Source: Microbacterium galbinum
Lineage (GTDB): Bacteria > Actinomycetota > Actinomycetes > Actinomycetales > Microbacteriaceae
Length of the DNA: 64,000 nucleotides
Assembly (NCBI RefSeq): GCF_023091225.1
Contig: NZ_JAHWXM010000001.1
Coordinates: forward strand, 744,001-808,000
Direction: 5' to 3'
Shown: positions 23,346 to 30,681 of the stretch, piece after piece
Layout: each line of letters starts with the position of its first letter
Position numbering within the stretch: the first letter of the stretch is position 1
The notes under the pieces: model-generated
The model's input: only the letters and a program-made list of their open reading frames with translations
What the model was told of the DNA's origin: nothing
Databases searched by the model: none
Position numbers and translations under genes: made by a program

Positions 23346-23406
23346 AGGCGATCGCGCCGCATGAGTCCGTTCCGTCGAGGAGCGGCCCGATGCGGCGCGA
23401 TCGCCT
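23346..23406. terminator. Large inverted repeat between ptrB and pfkA
   Basis: AGGCGATCGCGCCGCAT and its exact complement (17-bp arms) enclose 27 bases, between convergent stops at 23332 and 23424. Probably a two-way terminator, though the loop is long and no T-run follows. Confidence 0.6.
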
Positions 23407-23423
23407 GATTCGAGCTGACGCGC

Positions 23424-24452
23424 TCAGCCGAAGAGGGCTGCGGCCTCGTCGTACCGGCTGCGGGGAACCGTGTTCAGCTCGCCCAGCGCCTCGGCGAACG
23501 GCACCTCGACGATGTCGGTGCCGCGCAGCGAGACCATGCGGCCCCAGGACTCGGCGACGAGCGAATCCGCCGCGTGCAGGCCGAGGCGTGTCGCGAGGAC
23601 CCGGTCGAATCCGGAGGGCGACCCTCCGCGCTGGATGTGTCCGAGCACCGTCGAACGCGTCTCGATACCGGTGATGCGCTCGATCTCGGGGGCGAGCACC
23701 TCGCTGATACCACCGAGCCGGGGACGGTTGAACGCGTCGAGCCCCTTGTCGCTGTACGCGGTGTCCATCCCGGTGAGCGTGAATCCCTCGGAGACGACGA
23801 CGAGCGGCGCACGACCGCGGTCGTGCGCGCTCGAGACGAGAGCGGTGATCTCGTCGATCGACATCGGCACCTCGGGGATGCAGATGACGTGCGCGCCGGC
23901 GGCCATACCCGCGTGCAGTGCGATCCACCCGACGTGGCGGCCCATGACCTCGGCCACCATGCAGCGCTGATGCGAATCGCCGGTGGTGCGCAGGCGGTCC
24001 ATGGCATCGGTGGCGATGTTCACCGCGGTGTCGAAGCCGAACGAGTAGTCGGTCGCTCGCAGATCGTTGTCGATCGTCTTCGGCACACCGATCACGTTGA
24101 TGCCGTCGTTCGCGAGACGGTTGGCGGCCGCGAGCGTGCCCTCTCCGCCGATCGCCAGGATGCCGTCGATGTTGTGCGCCGCGAGCGTCTTCGCGATGTT
24201 CTCGGCGCCGCCCCGCGGCCCCTCGTACGGGTTCGTCCGGCTGGTGCCGAGGATCGTTCCGCCGACCTTCGAGAGGCCCTTGACCTCGTGACGCGTGAGC
24301 GGGAAGAAGTCGCCGTCGACGACCCCTCGCCAGCCGTCGCGGATGCCGACGAACTCGATGTCGTAAGTGGTCGTGCCCTTGAGCACGACGCCGCGGATCA
24401 CCGCGTTGAGTCCGGGGCAGTCGCCACCGCTCGTCAGGATTCCGATCTTCAT
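23424..24452 (-). CDS. pfkA: 6-phosphofructokinase
   Basis: A 342-residue PFK-A that phosphorylates fructose 6-phosphate. Visible sites are GGDCPGLNAVI (nucleotide loop), GTSRTNP, GGEGT, and PKTIDND with the catalytic-base Asp, then EVMGRHVGWIALH. The pair of diagnostic positions is Gly in GGEGT (ATP type) and Lys in PKTIDND (usual in PPi-dependent enzymes), the mixed combination of the actinobacterial group III enzymes, which use ATP in Streptomyces. A TAGTGT hexamer upstream leaves a leader of about 50 bases. Confidence 0.95.
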   Translation of the reverse strand: MKIGILTSGGDCPGLNAVIRGVVLKGTTTYDIEFVGIRDGWRGVVDGDFFPLTRHEVKGLSKVGGTILGTSRTNPYEGPRGGAENIAKTLAAHNIDGILAIGGEGTLAAANRLANDGINVIGVPKTIDNDLRATDYSFGFDTAVNIATDAMDRLRTTGDSHQRCMVAEVMGRHVGWIALHAGMAAGAHVICIPEVPMSIDEITALVSSAHDRGRAPLVVVSEGFTLTGMDTAYSDKGLDAFNRPRLGGISEVLAPEIERITGIETRSTVLGHIQRGGSPSGFDRVLATRLGLHAADSLVAESWGRMVSLRGTDIVEVPFAEALGELNTVPRSRYDEAAALFG

Positions 24453-24578
24453 GCTGTTGCCTCAGACGCTCGGGAGAAGGAAAGGGGAAAGGCGACGCTG
24501 CCTGCGATCGACACTAGTGCCATGCGCCCGTCGAGCGCCATTCGAGCACGTCGAAAACCGGAGATCTTGCCGACGAAA

Positions 24579-24614
24579 AAGGACCATCCGGCACAACTTC
24601 TCCGAATGGCCCTT
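24579..24614 (-). terminator. SNF2 helicase gene terminator
   Basis: On the minus strand AAGGGCCATTCGG pairs with CCGGATGGTCCTT over 13 bp (two G-U pairs), with a 10-base loop, and is followed by a run of five T. The wobble pairs make the stem complete only in the helicase orientation. Confidence 0.85.
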
Positions 24615-24635
24615 CTCGGCCCTCGAATCGCGATC

Positions 24636-24651
24636 AAGAATCGTGATTCTT
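24636..24651. repeat. Small inverted repeat AAGAATC-GT-GATTCTT
   Basis: Perfect 7-bp arms, ten bases past the helicase stop and AT-rich against a GC-rich background. It may be part of the terminator region or a protein site. Confidence 0.4.
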
Positions 24652-24660
24652 AACGACTTT

Positions 24661-26805
24661 TCACGCGCTGCGCAGCGTCTCCCGCAGCAGATGCATGAGC
24701 GCCCCGAGCTGCACGGGCTCGGCTGCCGCATCGTCGACGGCCTCGCCGTCGAGCGCACGAGCGGCCAGGCCCTGCTTCTGATCGATGAGCTCGGCGATCT
24801 TCGTGTCGATCGTGTGCGCGGCGATGATGCGCCACGCGGTGACCGGCTCGTCCTGACCGATGCGGTGCACGCGGTCGATGGCCTGCGTCTGCTCGGCCGC
24901 CGTCCACGACAGCTCGGCGAGCACGACGTTCGACGCCGCCTGCAGGTTGAGACCGACGCCCGCTGCGGTGAGGGAGCAGACCGCGATGCCGACCTCGGGG
25001 TCGCCGTTGAAGTCGTCGATCGCCTGCTGACGGACCGTCGTCGTCTGGTCGCCACGGATCGAGACCGAGCGGATGCCCGCGGCGGCGAAGTGCGCCTCCG
25101 CCTGATCCATCACGTCGATGTGCTTCGCGAAGAACACGACCTTGCCCACCGAGCGCTGCAGCTGCGCGGCGTAGTCGGCGGCGAGCGACGCCTTGGCCTG
25201 GCCGATACGCCGGACCATGGTGAAGACGTTGTCGCCCCCGGTTCCGGCGGCCTTCGACTCCTCGAGCTCGTTCTGGGCGACGAGACGCACGATGTCGTCG
25301 TCGATCTCGCCCGGCGCGAGGCCGCGATCGCCACGGGCCTCGATGATCCGACGGTAGCGGGCGGCGAGACGCTCCCCCAGCTCGCGCTCGGCCTGGCGGA
25401 TGCTCCGCCCGAACTCGTCGTCGAGCTGCACGGGGAGATCGGCGATCAGCTTGTCGGGCAGGTCGGCTGCGACGTCCTTCTTCTTGCGGCGGACGATCCC
25501 CATCGAGATGACGGCGTCGCGCGCCTCGGGGTAGAACGCCTTGTCCGCCGGAGTGAATCCGGTCGCGTCGAGCTTCTCCATGAGCTCCGGACCGGGCTTC
25601 TCCCCCGTGGTCCAGCCGAGGAACCGCCAGATCGCGTCGAAGTCCTCGACGTCGTTGATCAGCGGCGTACCGGTCAGGGCCAGCATGAGCGGCTTCCCGC
25701 CGGGCGTGCGCTCGCGCACACGAGAGGCCAACGACAGCACGTTCTGCGAGCGCTGCGACGACAGGTTCTTGATGAAGTGCGCCTCGTCGACGACCATGCC
25801 GCGCAGTCCGATCGACGACAGCCACGAGAGATGCCGATCGAGGATCTCGTAGTTGACGATGAAGATGTCGGCGAAGGCGTCGATGTCGTCGCCGTCGCCC
25901 TGGATCACGGTCGCACGCCGCTGCGGCGTCCACCGCTCGACCTCGCGCGCCCAGTTCATCTTGACGACGTTCGGGACCACGACCAGGAGCGGGTAGGCGC
26001 CCGCGACCGAGGCGGCGAGAACCGACTGGGCGGTCTTGCCGAGGCCGGGCTCATCGGCCAGGAGGAAGCTGCGATGCCCGTCGCGAACCGCCTCGAGGAA
26101 GCGGGACTGATGCACCATCACCTCGAGACCCTTCGGCGAGATGTGGTCGTACTCGGGGGCCGGAGGCAGCTCCATGCTGGCGGCCGAGCCGCCCGCACCG
26201 GTCTCGAACGCCTTGTACAGCGGGCCCATCAGCTCCCAGCCGTCGAGGCGACGGCGCGGGGTGGTGGTCACGCGCGGCGTGAGATCGGGGGCGAGGAACG
26301 GGTTCGCGAGCTGGCGGGCCTCGACCGACGGCGGGGTCACCTGACGCTCGGCGATCGCCGCAGGAACGACGGAGATCTGAACCGGCGCGGCATCGGCGAT
26401 GATCAACTCTTCCGGAGCGAGCTCCGCACCGGACTCGAGCAGCCAGTCGCGGCGCATGCGCTTGGCGACCGGCGAGGTCGCCTGGTCCGCTTCGAGCAGC
26501 TGGATGAGCGACGTGTCGCGCGCCGCCGTCTTGGCGAGGATGGTCGCGACGCCGTCGAGCCGCTTGAGCAGCTCGGCGCGTGCGGCATCACCGATGTCGG
26601 CATCCGCTTTGACCCTGGCGCGCTCTTCGCGTACCAGGAACGCGATCACCTGGAACTTGACGCGGTTGGTCGGTCCCAGCTTTCCGCGCTGGGACTTGGC
26701 CTCGATCTCGCGCACCTTGCGCGCGAGGATCGGGATGAGGGGCGCCTCGTCATCGCGACGAGACGACTTCTTGCGCCGTGTGGCGGCGGTTGCCGTGGTC
26801 GGCAT
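24661..26805 (-). CDS. SNF2-family DEAD/DEAH-box helicase
   Basis: A 714-residue Swi2/Snf2 ATPase. Motif I is DEPGLGKT near residue 255, motif II DEAH near 339 (VVDEAHFIKN), motif III LTGTPL, and motif VI QAIDRVHRIGQ near the C-terminus. The first 200 residues are charged and Lys/Arg-rich and may bind nucleic acid. Such proteins move along DNA or RNA and remodel bound proteins; no specific role is evident. The ATG at 26805 follows AGGAGGAG. The 200-base region upstream holds one stem just before the ribosome site. Confidence 0.9.
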   Translation of the reverse strand: MPTTATAATRRKKSSRRDDEAPLIPILARKVREIEAKSQRGKLGPTNRVKFQVIAFLVREERARVKADADIGDAARAELLKRLDGVATILAKTAARDTSLIQLLEADQATSPVAKRMRRDWLLESGAELAPEELIIADAAPVQISVVPAAIAERQVTPPSVEARQLANPFLAPDLTPRVTTTPRRRLDGWELMGPLYKAFETGAGGSAASMELPPAPEYDHISPKGLEVMVHQSRFLEAVRDGHRSFLLADEPGLGKTAQSVLAASVAGAYPLLVVVPNVVKMNWAREVERWTPQRRATVIQGDGDDIDAFADIFIVNYEILDRHLSWLSSIGLRGMVVDEAHFIKNLSSQRSQNVLSLASRVRERTPGGKPLMLALTGTPLINDVEDFDAIWRFLGWTTGEKPGPELMEKLDATGFTPADKAFYPEARDAVISMGIVRRKKKDVAADLPDKLIADLPVQLDDEFGRSIRQAERELGERLAARYRRIIEARGDRGLAPGEIDDDIVRLVAQNELEESKAAGTGGDNVFTMVRRIGQAKASLAADYAAQLQRSVGKVVFFAKHIDVMDQAEAHFAAAGIRSVSIRGDQTTTVRQQAIDDFNGDPEVGIAVCSLTAAGVGLNLQAASNVVLAELSWTAAEQTQAIDRVHRIGQDEPVTAWRIIAAHTIDTKIAELIDQKQGLAARALDGEAVDDAAAEPVQLGALMHLLRETLRSA

Positions 26806-26823
26806 GCTCCTCCTGAGCGTGAA

Positions 26824-26850
26824 GGCCGGAACGCCCCAGGGGCTCCGGCG
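26824..26850 (-). promoter_or_regulatory. Stem in the helicase leader
   Basis: GCCGGA-GCCCC-T-GGGGC-(GT)-TCCGGC forms an 11-bp stem with a two-base bulge, about 20 bases before the helicase start. It could be a residual ribF terminator or a leader structure. Confidence 0.35.
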
Positions 26851-27005
26851 CTCTGTTGTCCGCGTGTGGCGTGAGCCAGGACCGTGCGGATGTAGATCGA
26901 TCATCTCGCCGATGCGCGCAGGACGCGGAAGATTCGACGATGACTGCGACCACTCTACGCCATCCCGGGCGGGGAACCCCCGTGGCGACGCGCGCGGCGG
27001 ACCGA

Positions 27006-27959
27006 TCAGGCGGTGTGCTCGCGCAGCACGCGCTCCGCATCGCTCACGTCGGCGGCGATCTGCGCCGTGAGCTTCTCGATGCCCTCGAAGGCGACCATGC
27101 CGCGCAGGCGCTCGGTGAACTCGACGGTGACGTCGTGCCCGTAGAGGTCGAGACCGGTCTCGCCGAGCACGTGCGCCTCGACCTGACGCTCGAGCACGTC
27201 GTCGAAGGTCGGGTTCGTCCCGACGGAGATCGCGGCGGGGTGACGGATGCTCGTGTCGTGGTCGATCAACCATCCGGCGTACACGCCGTCGGCCGGGACG
27301 AACGCATCGACGACGGCCGACAGGTTCGCGGTCGGGTACCCCAACTCCCGTCCCCGCTTGAGGCCGTGGACGACGACGCCGCGCACATCGGGCGAGCGTC
27401 CGAGCACCCGTGCGGCGCCGGTCACATCGCCGGCGATGAGGAGCTCGCGGATCCACGTCGACGACACCCGTCGTGCGGAGCCGGGAAGGTAGACGTCATC
27501 GACCACCTCGACGGTGAACCCGTGGCTGGGCCCCATCTCGCGCAGCAGCTCGGGGGTGCCCGCACCGCGGTTCCCGAAGCGGAAGTCCTCGCCCACGAGG
27601 ACGGTCGAGACCCCGAGAGCCGCGACCAGGATCTCGGTCACGAAGTCCTCGGCGCTGAGCGAGGCCATCTCCTCGTCGAAGGTGAGCAGCAGCGTGGCGT
27701 CCAGACCGAGCTCGCCGAGGAGCTCGAGTTTGCGCTCCACCGTCACGACGTTCTCGGGGCAGCGGTCGGGCCGCAGGATCGCCAGCGGGTTGCGGTCGAA
27801 GGTGACGGCGACGGAACGCGCGCCCGTCTCGGCCGCTCGTTCCTCGAGCCGTCGGATCACGGCACGATGGCCGGCGTGCACCCCGTCGAACTTGCCGATC
27901 GCCACGATGCTGGGGCCGAAGCCCTCCGGGACCTCGGCGAGATCGCGGAAGACGATCAC
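27006..27959 (-). CDS. ribF: Bifunctional riboflavin kinase / FAD synthetase
   Basis: A 317-residue enzyme that makes FMN from riboflavin and then FAD. The N-terminal adenylyltransferase has GKFDGVHAGH (HIGH-like loop) and SSTWIRELL (the KMSKS-like site); the C-terminal flavokinase has GRELGYPTANL with the PTAN motif. The GTG start at 27959 overlaps the stop of the upstream membrane gene by four bases (GTGA), so translation is coupled. It is the last gene of the truB unit. A longer open frame exists upstream but runs through the neighbouring gene. Confidence 0.95.
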   Translation of the reverse strand: MIVFRDLAEVPEGFGPSIVAIGKFDGVHAGHRAVIRRLEERAAETGARSVAVTFDRNPLAILRPDRCPENVVTVERKLELLGELGLDATLLLTFDEEMASLSAEDFVTEILVAALGVSTVLVGEDFRFGNRGAGTPELLREMGPSHGFTVEVVDDVYLPGSARRVSSTWIRELLIAGDVTGAARVLGRSPDVRGVVVHGLKRGRELGYPTANLSAVVDAFVPADGVYAGWLIDHDTSIRHPAAISVGTNPTFDDVLERQVEAHVLGETGLDLYGHDVTVEFTERLRGMVAFEGIEKLTAQIAADVSDAERVLREHTA

Positions 27960-28393
27960 GCGTCGACCTCGACGGTCGTCCGTGCGACGTCCGGCCGGTT
28001 GGTCCGCAGCCACCAGATGCCGAACACCGGGAGCACCAGCGGGATGAAGAGGTACCCGCGTCCGAACAGCGACCACACGGTCTCGTGCTGGAACTGCTCG
28101 GGGATCAGGATGCTGAGCAGACCCACGACCAGGACACCCGTGAGCTCGAAGACGATCGCCACCCAGGCCACCGTGTACCAGCCGCGCCGCCTCGCGAGCA
28201 CGAGCGCCAGGGTCGCGAGGATGTAGACGACGGCGGCGACGGCCGAGAGCGAGTACGCGAGAGGAGCCTCGTCGAACCGTCGGAAGATCTGCACGAAGCT
28301 CCGGCCGGTGGCCGCGAGCGCCATGACGGCGTAGACGATCACGAGGACGCGACCGATTCCGGTCATCCTGGTGGTGGGGGCGGTGGTGCTCAT
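27956..28393 (-). CDS. Four-helix membrane protein, unknown function
   Basis: A 145-residue protein with four hydrophobic helices (for example IGRVLVIVYAVMALA, VAAVVYILATLALVLA, FELTGVLVVGLLSILI, LFIPLVLPVFGIWWL). It lies between truB and ribF and overlaps ribF by four bases. Similar small membrane proteins occur at this place in other Microbacteriaceae genomes, to my recollection, but no function is known to me. The ATG at 28393 is taken; an ATG four codons earlier is possible. Confidence 0.65.
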   Translation of the reverse strand: MSTTAPTTRMTGIGRVLVIVYAVMALAATGRSFVQIFRRFDEAPLAYSLSAVAAVVYILATLALVLARRRGWYTVAWVAIVFELTGVLVVGLLSILIPEQFQHETVWSLFGRGYLFIPLVLPVFGIWWLRTNRPDVARTTVEVDA

Positions 28394-28449
28394 AGCGCAT
28401 TCCATCCTAGATGCGCCAGAGGGGACCGACGTCCGTGTGCGGCTCCGGG

Positions 28450-28818
28450 TTACGCGATCTGCACGGTCCAGATGACGTGCATGCGCCACACCATGATCGC
28501 AATGGCCAGGGCGGCGACTCCGAGGATGACGGTGCTCCAGCGGCTGCGCTCCATCAACGCCCAGAGCACGGCCCCGACCGGCAGGAGCACGGCGGAGACG
28601 AGATAGACCCAGAACTCGAGGAGATCCCCCGTGGGCGGGTTCCCCACGAGCGGAGCGATGATCGCGGTGACCACCTGGGCGACCAGCAGGGCCTCGACGA
28701 GGGCGACGGCGCCGACGGACCAGTCGCTCGGGCGACGGCCGGCGAGTCCCGCCACGACGCAGAACGCTCCGGCGACGACCGCCACCACGATCTGGGCGAG
28801 GGTGAACCACAGGATCAT
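28450..28818 (-). CDS. Four-helix membrane protein, unknown function
   Basis: A 122-residue integral membrane protein with four helices and a short GNPPTGDLLEFW loop between the second and third. The ATG shares four bases with the truB stop (ATGA), which indicates coupling to truB. No motif suggests an activity. It sits in the truB-ribF unit with the next small membrane gene 56 bases on. Confidence 0.65.
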   Translation of the reverse strand: MILWFTLAQIVVAVVAGAFCVVAGLAGRRPSDWSVGAVALVEALLVAQVVTAIIAPLVGNPPTGDLLEFWVYLVSAVLLPVGAVLWALMERSRWSTVILGVAALAIAIMVWRMHVIWTVQIA

Positions 28819-29708
28819 CGGGCACTCTCCGGCATGTTCATGGCGCTCTTGAGGTCGCCTCCGCGTTTCTCGACGACACCGACGAGAACGCCCTCGTCGT
28901 CGATGGCCGCGACCAGCGGTGCATCGATCCGGCCGGCTTGGCCGGCGAGTCTCTTCCCGTGGCGCAGATCCCGCGCTTCCTCGGCGGAGACGGACAGCAC
29001 GGGCAGGATGAGCTCCGCGGCCTGCGCAGGGGTGAGGACCGGAGCCCCCTCGAGGGAATCGATGTCGACGGCATCCGCGACGTCGAACGACCCCACCCGG
29101 GTGCGCCGCAGCGCGGTGAGGTGCCCGCCGACGCCCAGCGCGGCACCGAGGTCGCGGGCCAGCGACCGGATGTACGTACCGGACGAGCAGTCCACGATCA
29201 CGTCGAGATCGCGGATGCCGTCACCCGCTCTGTCGCCGACGACATCGAAGCGCGAGACGACGACGTTCCGCGCGGCGAGGACGACCTCCTCCCCCGCACG
29301 GACGCGATCGTATGCGCGGCGACCGTCGACCTTGATCGCGGACACCGCGCTGGGAACCTGCGAGATCTCACCGGTCAGGGCCGAGATCTCCGCGGCGATG
29401 CGCGCATCGGAGACGTCCGCCCAGGCGGCGGGATCCGCGTACGCGGTGATCTCTCCGTCGGCGTCGTCGGTGCCCGTGGCCTGTCCGAGACGGATGGTCG
29501 CCTCGTAGGTCTTGCCGGCGCCCACGATGTAGGTGAGGAGCCGGGTGGCACCCTCGATGCCGATCACGAGCAGTCCGGTCGCCATCGGGTCGAGCGTTCC
29601 GGCGTGCCCGACCTTGCGGGTGCCGAACGCACGACGCGTGCGCGCGACGACGTCGTGGCTGGTCAGCCCTGCGGGCTTGTCGACGAGGAGGATGCCCGGC
29701 AGAACCAT
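28815..29708 (-). CDS. truB: tRNA pseudouridine(55) synthase
   Basis: A 297-residue TruB that makes the universal pseudouridine of the tRNA T-loop. The catalytic Asp40 lies in the motif GHAGTLDPMATG, and GILLVDKPAGLTSHDVV precedes it as usual. YEATIRLG and the SSGTYIRSLARDLG segment (Y and R of the active site) also match. The ATG at 29708 has both a GGAGGG sequence and TAGGCT six bases upstream. It heads the truB-membrane-membrane-ribF unit and is separated from rbfA by mutY and a LuxR gene. Confidence 0.97.
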   Translation of the reverse strand: MVLPGILLVDKPAGLTSHDVVARTRRAFGTRKVGHAGTLDPMATGLLVIGIEGATRLLTYIVGAGKTYEATIRLGQATGTDDADGEITAYADPAAWADVSDARIAAEISALTGEISQVPSAVSAIKVDGRRAYDRVRAGEEVVLAARNVVVSRFDVVGDRAGDGIRDLDVIVDCSSGTYIRSLARDLGAALGVGGHLTALRRTRVGSFDVADAVDIDSLEGAPVLTPAQAAELILPVLSVSAEEARDLRHGKRLAGQAGRIDAPLVAAIDDEGVLVGVVEKRGGDLKSAMNMPESAR

Positions 29709-29714
29709 CCCTCC

Positions 29715-29720
29715 AGCCTA
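29715..29720 (-). promoter_or_regulatory. -10 hexamer TAGGCT of truB
   Basis: TAGGCT on the minus strand, six bases before the truB ATG. Confidence 0.45.
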
Positions 29721-29762
29721 CGGTGCCCGGCCGCACGGGCGAACACGCGGTCGCGGCTCGAA

Positions 29763-29768
29763 TAGGCT
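29763..29768 (+). promoter_or_regulatory. -10 hexamer TAGGCT, leaderless mutY
   Basis: TAGGCT followed by six bases and the mutY ATG at 29775. Divergent from the truB hexamer 43 bases away. Confidence 0.5.
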
Positions 29769-29774
29769 TGTCGG

Positions 29775-30677
29775 ATGCCGGAGACGCCCGAGAACCGCGA
29801 CCGGGAGATCGCCGCCCCGGTCATCGACTGGTACCGTTCCGCGGCTCGCGATCTGCCCTGGCGTCGGCCGGAGTTCCACGAGCGTTTCGGCGCCTGGGGC
29901 GTGCTCGTGAGCGAGTTCATGCTGCAGCAGACGCCCGTCGCCCGCGTGATCCCCCGTCTCGATGCGTGGCTGGAGCGCTGGCCGTCACCGGCGGACATGG
30001 CCACGGCCTCCCCCGCCGAGGTCGTGCAGCAATGGGCGAACCTCGGCTATCCTCGCCGCGCGCTCTGGCTCCACCGTGCGGCGACGGAGGTCGTCCGCGA
30101 GCACGACGGAACGGTGCCCCGAGACGTCCCCGCGCTGCTCGCGCTCACCGGGATCGGCGACTACACCGCCCGCGCGGTGGCCGTCTTCTCCTACGGCGAC
30201 CGGCATCCGGTGGTCGACACCAACACGCGCCGGGTGCTCGCGCGCGCCGTCGACGGCATCGCGCACCCGGGCCCTCCCTCACGGCGCGACCTCGCCCTGA
30301 TGGAGGCGCAGATGCCGGTGGACGACTCCGCCGCCGCGGTGTTCAACGCCGCCGTCATGGAGCTCGGTGCCACCGTGTGCACCGCACGCGCGCCGATCTG
30401 CGAAGAGTGCCCGATCGCCGACCGGTGCGCGTGGATCGCCGCGGGGAGTCCCGCGACGGTGGACACGCGCCGAAAGCAGGCGGCCTACGAAGGCTCGGAT
30501 CGGCAGGCGCGCGGCGCGGTGCTGCGCGTGCTCAGGGAGATCGCCCCCGCAGGGATCGCCCTGGAGGATCTGCTGCCGGACTGGCCGGATCCGTTGCAAC
30601 GGGATCGCGCGATCGACTCGCTCGTCGCGGACGGGCTCGCCGAGGCCGGGAACGGCGAGATCGCGCTACCGCGCTGA
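29775..30677 (+). CDS. mutY: A/G-specific adenine DNA glycosylase
   Basis: A 300-residue base-excision repair enzyme that removes adenine opposite 8-oxoguanine. Glu47 in SEFMLQQTPV is the catalytic acid; the helix-hairpin-helix LLALTGIGDYTARAV leads to Asp148 in VVDTNTRR. The [4Fe-4S] cluster ligands are Cys202, 209, 212 and 218 in the pattern C-x6-C-x2-C-x5-C. The C-terminal domain is shorter than the NUDT1-like half of E. coli MutY, as is common in actinobacteria. It is inserted between the divergent truB unit and a convergent LuxR gene. Confidence 0.94.
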   Translation: MPETPENRDREIAAPVIDWYRSAARDLPWRRPEFHERFGAWGVLVSEFMLQQTPVARVIPRLDAWLERWPSPADMATASPAEVVQQWANLGYPRRALWLHRAATEVVREHDGTVPRDVPALLALTGIGDYTARAVAVFSYGDRHPVVDTNTRRVLARAVDGIAHPGPPSRRDLALMEAQMPVDDSAAAVFNAAVMELGATVCTARAPICEECPIADRCAWIAAGSPATVDTRRKQAAYEGSDRQARGAVLRVLREIAPAGIALEDLLPDWPDPLQRDRAIDSLVADGLAEAGNGEIALPR

Positions 30678-30681
30678 CTCC

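Larger units (their letters stand above)
24453..24660. other. 208-base intergenic region, pfkA upstream / helicase end
   Basis: Contains the helicase terminator, the AAGAATC inverted repeat and a TAGTGT hexamer suited to pfkA. No coding sequence seen. Confidence 0.5.

Noticed and set aside
24367..26874. A long plus-strand frame opposite the SNF2 helicase
   Set aside because: Arg/Val/Asp-rich antisense of a gene with all seven helicase motifs; no start signal.
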